Of a DNA stretch of 64,000 nt, positions 8,783 through 15,851 are shown piece by piece. A program made the translations under genes and the position numbers. The notes under the pieces are model-generated. The model was not told where the DNA came from. It did not search any database and worked only from the letters and a program-made list of their open reading frames with translations. Source of the stretch: JBCBCP01 sp039817385. Its GTDB lineage: Bacteria; Pseudomonadota; Alphaproteobacteria; Rhodobacterales; Rhodobacteraceae. Location: contig JBCBVY010000002.1 in assembly GCA_039817385.1 (NCBI GenBank), forward strand, positions 434,001 to 498,000. The letters run 5' to 3'. Position 1 is the stretch's first letter, and each line of letters begins with the position of its first letter.

Positions 8783-9229
8783 TCAATCCGGTACGCGCAC
8801 AGGCACCCGCCGCATCTGCATCCCGAACTTCTGATCCGCCCGGAACCCGAGGCGCTCGTAAAACCCGCGCGCCCCGGTGTCCTGCCCGGTCAGCAGCATG
8901 ATCTTGTAACACTCCGCGTCCCATGCGGCCTTGATCGCGGCCTGCATCGCGTCCCGCCCGTGCCCTGTTCCCCGATGGCTTGGCAAGGACGCGACGTTTT
9001 CGATCAGCGCATAGGGCCGCGCCCCGCGGGTCATGTTCGGCAGGACGTGCAGCGTCACAATTGCAGCCAAAGTGGTCCCTTCAAAGCTACCGAAGACGGC
9101 GTTGCCCGGATGCGCCAGAAGCGCGGCAAAGGCCGTCTCATCCGCCACGTCTTCTGACAGAACGGCAAAAACCGGGCGCGCATCAGCGTAGTCAGACACC
9201 CCCAGAGGCCGTGTCAGGCGCTGCGCCAT
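8783..9229 (-). CDS. GNAT family N-acetyltransferase
   Basis: A 148-aa single-domain acetyltransferase. The acetyl-CoA pyrophosphate loop is seen as HRGTGHGRDAM (R-x-x-G-x-G type), preceded by the beta-4 strand ALIENVASLPS and followed by GARGFYERLGF, the usual C-terminal motif. The acceptor substrate is not deducible. Its start overlaps the end of the desaturase gene by 16 bp, so the two are likely co-transcribed. Confidence 0.85.
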   Translation of the reverse strand: MAQRLTRPLGVSDYADARPVFAVLSEDVADETAFAALLAHPGNAVFGSFEGTTLAAIVTLHVLPNMTRGARPYALIENVASLPSHRGTGHGRDAMQAAIKAAWDAECYKIMLLTGQDTGARGFYERLGFRADQKFGMQMRRVPVRVPD

Positions 9230-10158
9230 CCGGCCTCTTTCATCGCATCCAGATAGCTCGGCGCGATCCGCATATCGCCGCCCAGCCCCCGATCCAAAAG
9301 CTTTCGATGAAGCGCCGGCAAGCGCCAGCAGGGCACGTGCATCACCATGTGGTGCTCAAGGTGGTAGTTGACCCAATAGGGCGCCAACAGCGTTTTCGCG
9401 ATGGGCCCCGCATAGGTCGTGCGCACGTTTTGCAGCGGGTTGTCCGACCGCTCCACCGCGCCATGTTCGGCAATATTGCGAACCCGCAGGACAAACTGGA
9501 ACCACGTCAGGTAGGGCATGACCCAGAAGGCGAGGCCCCACCACCAGTCCCCAATCAATGAGATCACCAGCGCGATGCCAAAGAACACCGGGAAGGCATA
9601 GCCAATCGTGTTCGACTTGAACGCCTGCGCCGCCTCGCCCTTTGCGGCCTCAATCGCGTCATCGTCCCCGGCCAGTTGCACAAACAGCATGACTTGGCCG
9701 ATCAGCTGCTTCACCCCCGTTTGCCCGGTCAGATCCCGCAGGAACTTGCGCTGCATCGAGGCATGGGTGGTCGGGAACTTCTCGGACAGCTTCAGGTCCG
9801 GGTCCTTGTCCGTCTGGGTATAGCGGTGGTGGCTGAGGTGGTAGTGCCGGTAGGCCGCAAGGTCCGCCATGATCGGCCAGCCGCACAGCCACGTGCCCAC
9901 CCAGTCGTTCACTTTGCGGTTCGCGAACAGCGCGTTATGCGCCGCCTCATGCATCAGGATCGCCAACCCCAGCTGGCGCGAGCCAATCAGCACAACAGCC
10001 AGCAGTGCGGTCACCGGGTTCGGCCAGAGCGCGAAGACCCCAATCGCCAGCGCAATCACGCCCCAGCAATGGGCCACCAGCAGCGCGCCCATCATGTCCG
10101 ACCGCTGCGCGAGCGGGCGGATGTCGTCCGAGGTGAGGTAGATTTTGCCCGGGGTCAT
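9214..10158 (-). CDS. Fatty acid desaturase family protein
   Basis: A 314-aa membrane di-iron enzyme from ATG 10158 (MTPGKIYLTS). All three histidine boxes are visible: HEAAH (70-74), HxxHH as HLSHH (107-111), and HLEHH near residue 267. Several hydrophobic segments (about 27-46, 48-70, and two around 180-215) complete the desaturase topology. The family introduces double bonds into acyl chains or hydroxylates related lipids; the exact substrate is unknown. In some Rhodobacterales such genes act on membrane acyl chains or carotenoid-like lipids. Confidence 0.88.
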   Translation of the reverse strand: MTPGKIYLTSDDIRPLAQRSDMMGALLVAHCWGVIALAIGVFALWPNPVTALLAVVLIGSRQLGLAILMHEAAHNALFANRKVNDWVGTWLCGWPIMADLAAYRHYHLSHHRYTQTDKDPDLKLSEKFPTTHASMQRKFLRDLTGQTGVKQLIGQVMLFVQLAGDDDAIEAAKGEAAQAFKSNTIGYAFPVFFGIALVISLIGDWWWGLAFWVMPYLTWFQFVLRVRNIAEHGAVERSDNPLQNVRTTYAGPIAKTLLAPYWVNYHLEHHMVMHVPCWRLPALHRKLLDRGLGGDMRIAPSYLDAMKEAGWRSA

Positions 10159-10193
10159 GGACCAAGCGTGGGGTTTAGATTTGCAACCGTCAA

Positions 10194-10245
10194 GTGGGGG
10201 GCCAGCCCCCCACACCCCCCGGAATATTTTTGGCCAGAAGAAGAG
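10194..10245. repeat. Dispersed C-rich palindrome plus GGAATATTTTTGGCC tail
   Basis: A GC-rich palindrome (GTGGGGGG / CCCCCCAC, 10194-10213) is followed by a C run and an AT-rich tail GGAATATTTTTGGCCAGAAG. A clear relative is at 42011-42057, and the tail alone recurs at 55046-55073 and 63242-63268. It lies between the divergent desaturase start and the hemC stop. Confidence 0.7.
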
Positions 10246-10248
10246 AGG

Positions 10249-11199
10249 TCAATGCCAGTCGAAGAAGCCCTTGCCCGCCTTTGCAAGCAGTTCTTCGGCC
10301 AGGTCGCGGCCCATCTTCTCTCCGTCAGCCGCATCACCGCTCCGTGCGCCCGCGATGGCCTCCGACCCGTCCGGGCGCAGCACCTCGCCGCGCAGGGTCA
10401 GCGTGCCGCCGTCCAGTGTCGCGAGGCCAGCAATCGGCGTCTCGCATGACCCGTCCAGCCGCAGCAGGAAAGTCCGCTCCGCCCGCAGCCGGTCGCCGGT
10501 GTCCACATCATGGATCGCCTCCAGCAGGGTGGCGACGCGATTGTCCTCCGCGCGCCGCTCGATCCCGATGGCGCCCTGCGCGATGGCGGGCAGCATGTCG
10601 TCCGGGTCAATAGGCGACGCGGGCACATCATTCATACCCAGCCGGTTCAGCCCGGCACAGGCGAGGAAGGTGCAATCGGCCACGCCCTCGCTCAGCTTCT
10701 TCAGCCGGGTCTGTACGTTGCCGCGGAACTCGACGACCTGCAGATCGCGCCGCCGGTTCAGCAACTGCGCCCGCCGCCGCAGTGACGAGGTGCCAACCGT
10801 CGCCCCCTCGGGCAGGTCCGCAATCGCGGTCAGCGTGGGCGACACAAACGCGTCCCGCACGTCCTCGCGCGGCAGGTACGTGTCCAGCAGCAGCCCATCG
10901 GGCTGCACCGTCGGCATGTCCTTCATCGAATGCACCGCGATGTCGATCTTGCCCGCCGCCAGATCCTCTTCAATCTCGCGGGTGAACAGGCCCTTGTTCC
11001 CGATCTCTTTGAGCGGCACGTCCTTGGCCACCATGAAACGGTCATCGCCCGACACCTTGATCACGACGATCTCGAACGCCGCGTCGGGCAGGTTCCAGGC
11101 GGCAGCCAGTCGTGCCCGCGTCTCGTGGGCCTGCGCGAGGGCCAGCGGCGAGCCGCGTGTGCCGATTTTCAACGGGACATCGGGAGAGGGAAGCTGCAC
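10249..11199 (-). CDS. hemC: Hydroxymethylbilane synthase (porphobilinogen deaminase)
   Basis: A 316-aa protein from GTG 11199 (VQLPSPDVPLKIGTRGSPLA); longer in-frame versions would run through the hemE start. It has KIGTRGSPLALAQ at the N-terminus, the substrate-binding segment GTSSLRRRAQLL, and the cofactor cysteine in GSCETPIAG, which carries the dipyrromethane primer. It polymerises four porphobilinogens to hydroxymethylbilane. Divergently arranged with hemE, the enzyme two steps later, with 82 bp between the starts. Confidence 0.95.
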   Translation of the reverse strand: MQLPSPDVPLKIGTRGSPLALAQAHETRARLAAAWNLPDAAFEIVVIKVSGDDRFMVAKDVPLKEIGNKGLFTREIEEDLAAGKIDIAVHSMKDMPTVQPDGLLLDTYLPREDVRDAFVSPTLTAIADLPEGATVGTSSLRRRAQLLNRRRDLQVVEFRGNVQTRLKKLSEGVADCTFLACAGLNRLGMNDVPASPIDPDDMLPAIAQGAIGIERRAEDNRVATLLEAIHDVDTGDRLRAERTFLLRLDGSCETPIAGLATLDGGTLTLRGEVLRPDGSEAIAGARSGDAADGEKMGRDLAEELLAKAGKGFFDWH

Positions 11200-11281
11200 T
11201 GTGGTGGGGCCTTCATGGGTTGCGCCTGTCAAGCTAACCTGACACTCTGCGCCGGTGAAGGCAAGCCTTGGAGACGTGCGC

Positions 11282-12325
11282 GTGACAAAGACAATCCTCA
11301 GAGCCCTCGCGGGCGAAACCCTGCCCACGCCGCCGATCTGGATGATGCGTCAGGCGGGCCGGTACTTGCCCGAATACCGCGCCACGCGGGCGCAGGCCGG
11401 GGATTTCCTGTCGCTGTGCTATAACTCGGAACTCGCCGCCGAGGTCACCTTGCAGCCGATCCGCCGCTATGGCTTTGATGCGGCGATCCTCTTTGCCGAC
11501 ATTCTGCTGCTGCCGCAGGCGCTGGGCGCGGATCTTTGGTTTGTCACCGGCGAAGGGCCGCGGCTGTCTACCATAACCGACCAGTCGGGTGTCGATGCCT
11601 TGAGGCCCGTCGATGCGATTCACGAGACGCTGAACCCCATCTATGAAACCGTCCGCATCCTGCGCCGCGACCTGCCCGAGGAAACCACGCTGATCGGCTT
11701 TGCCGGGGCGCCCTGGACGGTGGCCACCTACATGGTCGCGGGCCGCGGCACGCCCGATCAGGCGCCCGCCCACGCGCTGAAGGATGAAAACCGCCCGGTG
11801 TTCGAGGCGCTGATGGCGCGGCTCACCGAAGGCACCATCGACTATCTTAGCCACCAGATCGACGCGGGCGCAGAGGTCGTGAAGATCTTCGACAGCTGGG
11901 CCGGATCGCTCAAGGGGCAGGATTTCGAGGATTTCGCGGTGGCGCCCTGCCGCCGGATCACGCAAGCGCTCAAGACGAAGTATCCGCACATCCCTGTCAT
12001 CGGTTTCCCGCGTGAGGCCGGGGACGGCTATATCGGGTTTGCCAAAGCAACCGGCGTGGATTGCGTCGCGCTCGACAATTCCGTCAGCGCGGACTGGGCG
12101 GCCGCCAATGTGCAAACGGACGGCTGCGTACAGGGCAACCTTGCGTCCGCGCATATGGTCACAGGCGGTCAGGCGCTGATCGACGACACGCGCGCGATTG
12201 TGAAGGCGTTCTCAAACGGGCCGCACATCTTCAACCTTGGTCACGGGATCACCCCGGATGCAGACCCGGAAAACGTCGCGCTGATGATCGAAACGGTGCG
12301 CGCGATGTCCAAGGTTTCGGGTTGA
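11282..12325 (+). CDS. hemE: Uroporphyrinogen decarboxylase
   Basis: A 347-aa enzyme. GTG 11282 (V-TKTILRALAGE) gives the standard N-terminus; upstream starts add non-conserved residues. Signature 1 PPIWMMRQAGRYLPEYR and signature 2 GFAGAPWTVATYM are both present, with the catalytic aspartate in FADILL. It decarboxylates uroporphyrinogen III to coproporphyrinogen III, the substrate of the HemF encoded nearby. Divergent from hemC. A possible tRNA promoter overlaps its stop codon. Confidence 0.96.
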   Translation: MTKTILRALAGETLPTPPIWMMRQAGRYLPEYRATRAQAGDFLSLCYNSELAAEVTLQPIRRYGFDAAILFADILLLPQALGADLWFVTGEGPRLSTITDQSGVDALRPVDAIHETLNPIYETVRILRRDLPEETTLIGFAGAPWTVATYMVAGRGTPDQAPAHALKDENRPVFEALMARLTEGTIDYLSHQIDAGAEVVKIFDSWAGSLKGQDFEDFAVAPCRRITQALKTKYPHIPVIGFPREAGDGYIGFAKATGVDCVALDNSVSADWAAANVQTDGCVQGNLASAHMVTGGQALIDDTRAIVKAFSNGPHIFNLGHGITPDADPENVALMIETVRAMSKVSG

Positions 12326-12348
12326 CGGATTTGGGCGGCTGGCATAAC
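12322..12348 (+). promoter_or_regulatory. Possible promoter of the CAU tRNA
   Basis: TTGACG (12322-12327) overlaps the hemE stop codon and a CATAAC hexamer (12343-12348) lies downstream. The spacing of 15 bp is short, so the -10 assignment is uncertain. A promoter here would start about 8 bp before the mature tRNA. Confidence 0.35.
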
Positions 12349-12361
12349 TGAGCGGCTCAGT

Positions 12362-12438
12362 GGCGCGGTAGCTCAGTTGGTTAGAGCGATCGACTCATAA
12401 TCGATAGGTCGGGAGTTCAAGTCTCCCCCACGCCACCA
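12362..12438 (+). tRNA. tRNA with CAU anticodon (Met or lysidine-modified Ile2)
   Basis: A complete 77-nt cloverleaf with encoded CCA. The acceptor GGCGCGG pairs with CCACGCC with one C-A mismatch (5-68). The D-arm is GCTC/GAGC, the anticodon stem ATCGA/TCGAT with loop CTCATAA, the variable loop AGGTC, and the T-arm GGGAG/CTCCC around TTCAAGT. The GACTCATAATC anticodon arm followed by AGGTC resembles tRNA-Ile2, whose C34 becomes lysidine, but elongator Met cannot be excluded. Three copies of the 31-nt tail, counting the tRNA itself, exist here (see next entry). Confidence 0.9.
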
Positions 12439-12634
12439 TTATCTTGCACATCTGGATCGAGGCGCCGTCGCCCGACGGACGCGCACCGCTACGCGGCACT
12501 CTGCGTCGGGAGTTCAAGTCTCCCCCACGCCACCATTATCTTGCTCATCTGGATCGAGGCCCCGTCGCCCGACGGACGCGCACCGCTACGCGGCACTCTG
12601 CGTCGGGAGTTCAAGTCTCCCCCACGCCACCATT
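12408..12634 (+). repeat. Tandem tRNA-tail repeat, 97-bp period
   Basis: The last 31 nt of the tRNA (T-arm, 3' acceptor and CCA, 12408-12438) recur intact at 12505-12535 and 12602-12632. The spacers (12439-12504, 12536-12601) are 66 bp and differ at only two positions. The period is 97 bp in both cases. Each spacer contains the hairpin CCGTCG-CC-CGACGG (complete only in part of the copies because of the flanking substitution) and a longer pairing CCCGACG with CGTCGGG at the next copy. The layout recalls the E. coli tyrT repeats that yield rtT RNA. Confidence 0.9.
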
Positions 12635-12693
12635 CAAATCCGGTTCGCGAAGCGAAGAATTCGATCCGGTGGATCGAATTGAGGATTTGAATG
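12631..12693. repeat. Nested palindromes that can form a three-way junction
   Basis: An 11-bp outer stem CATTCAAATCC (12631-12641) pairs with GGATTTGAATG (12683-12693). It encloses two hairpins: TTCGC-GAA-GCGAA, and AATTCGATCC-GGT-GGATCGAATT (12658-12680, 10-bp perfect arms). It directly follows the last tRNA-tail copy. The remaining 12694-12809 up to the next gene shows no feature I can support. Confidence 0.75.
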
Positions 12694-12809
12694 CGCGGAG
12701 CGCCCACCGCCCATCGTCAAACAACCTGAACCCTCGTCTCGGTCACTTTCAAGCACCAAAGGCGCGCCGCGGCGACATCATCGAGATCAAAACGCCTCCG
12801 AGCGCAGCC

Positions 12810-14123
12810 TTAACTGGGGTAAATCAGCGGCTCCAACTGCGCCATCGTCATACCCGGCTCCAGCAGACGGTCCCGCATCGCCCACAGCGCGGCTGCACCC
12901 GCGTCGCCTAGCGTCGGCGCGGCCAGCGCGCGGACCTTACCCTCGATCTCTGCATCGGGCATCGGCGCTTCCGGTCCGCCCCGCGCCGTGACAACGCCCG
13001 ACGCCAGCCGCCTGCCATCGCCCAGCGTGACCACAACCTCCGAAATCCGCTCCGCCGGGTAACGCGCGCTTAGCTCGGGCACCTCGCTAACGGTGATCAA
13101 AGGCAACAGCGCCGCCGTGGCCGGGTCTTGTAGCGCGGGCCCAGACACATGCTCCGCCCCGATCCGCCCGAACCGCAGCAGGCTGGCAAGGGCAAAGGGC
13201 AGGGAATACTGCGCTTGGCTGGTCGTGTCCGGCATCCCGGGATAGAGCGCCGCGGCCTGGGCAAAGGTGCGCACCTCGATCTGGCGGACCTCATCCACCG
13301 CGAACCCATGCGCTTGCCGCAGCGCGCTCAGCGCATCGAGCGCCGCATGAGCCCAGCGGCAGATCGGATAAGGCTTGATATAGTTCTGCGTGATCGTCCA
13401 GTTCGCGCCCAGATCGGCCCAGATATGCGCGACGCCCGCGTCCTCCACAGTGATCGCCGGGGCGCCGGTAAACCCGTCCGCCGCAAGCAGCGCCGCCATC
13501 GCCCCGGTCATTGCGCCCATGCCGGAGCCGTCATGCAGCATGGTGGGGTGCGCGATCTCGCGCATCATCTGGCTCCGCGGGCCGTGATATTCGGCAATCC
13601 CCAGCGCTTCGTGTAGGGCAGGCGTGGGCGCGTCCAGCATCCGCCATCCCAGCGCCGCAACCCCAAGCCCGTTCCACGCGCCCGAGGTGTGGTAATCCTC
13701 CACCGTGCCGTGCAGGGCCATCGCCGCCCGCGCCGCGACCTCATAGGCCATCACCATCAGGTCCAACGCGTCCGGCCCCGTCACCTCGCGCCCCTCGGCA
13801 AAGGCAAAAAGCGCAGGCACCACCGCGCAGCCGATATGCCCCTTGGTCAGGTTCAGCCCGTCATGCGCGTCCAGATTGTCGGTCTGGCTCGCCGCCGCAA
13901 AGCACGCGCCGGGGATCGACGCGCGCCGCCCATCAAACAGCAGCCGCGCATCGGTGCCGCCGATATGCCGTACCGCGTGATCGCGCGCGATCCGCCCCAC
14001 CTCCAGCGGCGCCGCCCCGGCACAGACCGCAAGCGTGTCGATCAGCAGCGTCGCCGCCATGTGCCGTGCCGCCTCCGGCGGGGCGGGGGCGGAGACAAAG
14101 GCGGTCACGGCATCAAGGGACAT
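12810..14123 (-). CDS. MmgE/PrpD family protein
   Basis: A 437-aa protein with the MmgE/PrpD fold: an N-terminal helical domain with the segment DNLDAHDGLNLTKGHIGCAVVPAL and a later KPYPICRWAH, both characteristic of the family. Members include 2-methylcitrate dehydratase and several poorly characterised lyases/epimerases. No methylcitrate-cycle genes are near. It starts 3 bp after the MttB-like gene, so it is probably co-transcribed and acts in the same catabolic route, perhaps on a demethylated product (inference). Confidence 0.85.
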   Translation of the reverse strand: MSLDAVTAFVSAPAPPEAARHMAATLLIDTLAVCAGAAPLEVGRIARDHAVRHIGGTDARLLFDGRRASIPGACFAAASQTDNLDAHDGLNLTKGHIGCAVVPALFAFAEGREVTGPDALDLMVMAYEVAARAAMALHGTVEDYHTSGAWNGLGVAALGWRMLDAPTPALHEALGIAEYHGPRSQMMREIAHPTMLHDGSGMGAMTGAMAALLAADGFTGAPAITVEDAGVAHIWADLGANWTITQNYIKPYPICRWAHAALDALSALRQAHGFAVDEVRQIEVRTFAQAAALYPGMPDTTSQAQYSLPFALASLLRFGRIGAEHVSGPALQDPATAALLPLITVSEVPELSARYPAERISEVVVTLGDGRRLASGVVTARGGPEAPMPDAEIEGKVRALAAPTLGDAGAAALWAMRDRLLEPGMTMAQLEPLIYPS

Positions 14124-14126
14124 TGG

Positions 14127-15650
14127 CTATTCCGGGTTTGGGATCAGACTGTCCCCAAATCGTGCGCGCATCTGCTCTGTTTGCGACCTGTCGAGGTAAT
14201 CCGGCCCCGGCTCTGCCAGCCGCCTTTGGACCTCCGCGCGGGCACGGCCCCAGGCATCCTGCGCGCCATCCTCCGCCCATGCGGTTGGCGTGGCCCGGTC
14301 TGCCAGCTCGGGGTAGAGGTAATCGCGCTCCATCGCCGCAATCGTCTGCGCGCCGCCCAGGAAATGCCCCTCGCCCAGAACGGCTTCGGTAATGGCCGTG
14401 ATGTCGAGCGTGTCCTCGCTGACCTCCACGCCCCGCAGCATCCGCATGATCTGCGCGTGCATCTCTGCGTCCAGCAAGAACGCCTCGAACGACGCGCCCA
14501 GCAGCGAGGCGGTCATGCCAGCGCTCTCATAGATCAGGTTGCCCCCGGCCAGCGCCGCCGCCGTCGCGGTCATCGCCTTTTCCGTGCCGTATTGCGCGTC
14601 AATCGCCTTGGCATCGGTCATGCAGGCCGCCACGCCGGAGGGCAGGCCAAGGTGGTTGATGATTTGCGCCGAGGCCGCGTTCAGCAGGGCCGTTTCCCCG
14701 CCGCCCCCCGCAAAGGCTCCGGTGCGCAGGTCAATCACGAAGGGCCAGTTCGAAAAGACCATCGGGTGGCCGGGGCGGATCACCTGCACCATGACGAGGC
14801 TGGCGAGCGTCTCTGCCAGTGACTGAGCCAGGAACCCCGCAAGCGTCGCAGGCGCCGTCGCCCCGGCCTGCGCCGCGGTGATGCACGAAAGGGGGATGCT
14901 TTGCGCGATGCAGGCTTCCGTGACCGCCACCGCGTCTTCGCCAAAGCGCATGGGCGAGATCACCGGGCTGATATGCGCCTTCACAAACGGTCGCGCGTCA
15001 AAATCGCCCGCGATGCGGAAGAGATCGGCCAGTGGGGCGACGTGTTCGGGCAGGGTAAAGGCGGTGGCCACGGGCTTCGTCGTGTGCGCCATCAGCGCGT
15101 AGGCCGTGTTCAGGTCCAGCAGCCATTCATTGCCCATGTCCGTCGCAATGCAGCAGCGGGTGAACCAGCTGACATGGTCCAGCCCGTCCTGAAGCCGGGT
15201 AAAAACATGCAGATCGCGCAGCGTCGCCGCCCTGTAGCGCGCGGTGCCAAGGTCGAGGACTTCGACCGCTGCGCCGCCGGTGCCGAAATGCACCGCATCC
15301 CCGCCCACCTCGATGCTGCGGGCCGGGTCGCGCCCGTGCAGGGTGAATCGTTTTGGGGCATCGGCGATGGCCCGGTCCACCACCTTGGCGGGCATGGAGA
15401 CGCGGCCGTTTGGCAAAATACTGCACCCCGCCCGCATCAGGTGTGCGGCGAGGCTTTCGGGCACTTCCCCCATCCCAAGCTGCTCCAGCAGGGTGTAGGC
15501 CGCGGCGATGATCCGGTCGATCTCTGCTGTGGCGAGCGGACGATACTGCCCGCCCCGCTGCCCCGGCGGCGCGGGGTGCTGCGCCGGCCCGGCGGCCCGC
15601 GCCGCCTTGCGCGCGGCCCGCCCCCCGCCGCGTTTTGGTGCCTCGTTCAT
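14127..15650 (-). CDS. Trimethylamine methyltransferase (MttB) family protein, non-pyrrolysine type
   Basis: A 507-aa protein from ATG 15650 (MNEAPKRGGG), with a basic, Ala/Pro-rich N-terminus followed by the MttB barrel. There is no in-frame amber codon, so it belongs to the non-pyrrolysine branch, whose studied members demethylate glycine betaine, proline betaine or carnitine with corrinoid proteins. No corrinoid protein gene is in the window. Divergent from the dimethylglycine-dehydrogenase-like gene and followed at 3 bp by the MmgE/PrpD gene, so a role in methylated-amine breakdown is likely. Confidence 0.85.
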   Translation of the reverse strand: MNEAPKRGGGRAARKAARAAGPAQHPAPPGQRGGQYRPLATAEIDRIIAAAYTLLEQLGMGEVPESLAAHLMRAGCSILPNGRVSMPAKVVDRAIADAPKRFTLHGRDPARSIEVGGDAVHFGTGGAAVEVLDLGTARYRAATLRDLHVFTRLQDGLDHVSWFTRCCIATDMGNEWLLDLNTAYALMAHTTKPVATAFTLPEHVAPLADLFRIAGDFDARPFVKAHISPVISPMRFGEDAVAVTEACIAQSIPLSCITAAQAGATAPATLAGFLAQSLAETLASLVMVQVIRPGHPMVFSNWPFVIDLRTGAFAGGGGETALLNAASAQIINHLGLPSGVAACMTDAKAIDAQYGTEKAMTATAAALAGGNLIYESAGMTASLLGASFEAFLLDAEMHAQIMRMLRGVEVSEDTLDITAITEAVLGEGHFLGGAQTIAAMERDYLYPELADRATPTAWAEDGAQDAWGRARAEVQRRLAEPGPDYLDRSQTEQMRARFGDSLIPNPE

Positions 15651-15672
15651 CCGATATCGGCCCGCCTGAAAA

Positions 15673-15718
15673 TGTACAAAATGCGCGTTCGCAGGTCTGA
15701 GGATTGTACAAAACGCAC
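15673..15718. promoter_or_regulatory. Direct repeats containing the palindrome TGTACA
   Basis: TGTACAAAATGCGC (15673-15686) and TGTACAAAACGCAC (15705-15718) are 32 bp apart, about three helical turns. They differ at two positions and lie between the divergent MttB-like and DMGDH-like genes. TGTACA cores occur in operators of several GntR-type regulators. A regulator-binding site is likely, but the regulator is not in the window. Confidence 0.5.
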
Positions 15719-15851
15719 CTTTTCCAAATGCCCGCGCCCAAAGATTAACAAACACGGAATCGGAGATTTTGTCCCACTTCATCTGGCCCGGGCGCCTTGA
15801 CCGGCACCGCGCTGCGCGGCTCCCTTGCCTTGAACGGGACGGGAGCGGACG

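Noticed and set aside
11282..12325. Start of hemE at GTG 11255 or GTG 11276
   Set aside because: These add residues not aligned with the family; GTG 11282 gives the standard TKTILRALAGE N-terminus.
12408..12634. CRISPR array
   Set aside because: Only two full units with nearly identical spacers, a 97-bp period, and the repeat is a tRNA tail. No cas genes.
12444..12911. A 155-codon plus-strand reading frame downstream of the tRNA
   Set aside because: It reads through the tRNA-tail repeats, so the repeated peptide reflects duplicated non-coding DNA. No ribosome site and no family.
14127..15650. Pyrrolysine-containing MttB
   Set aside because: The frame is continuous without an amber codon, and pyl genes are not seen.
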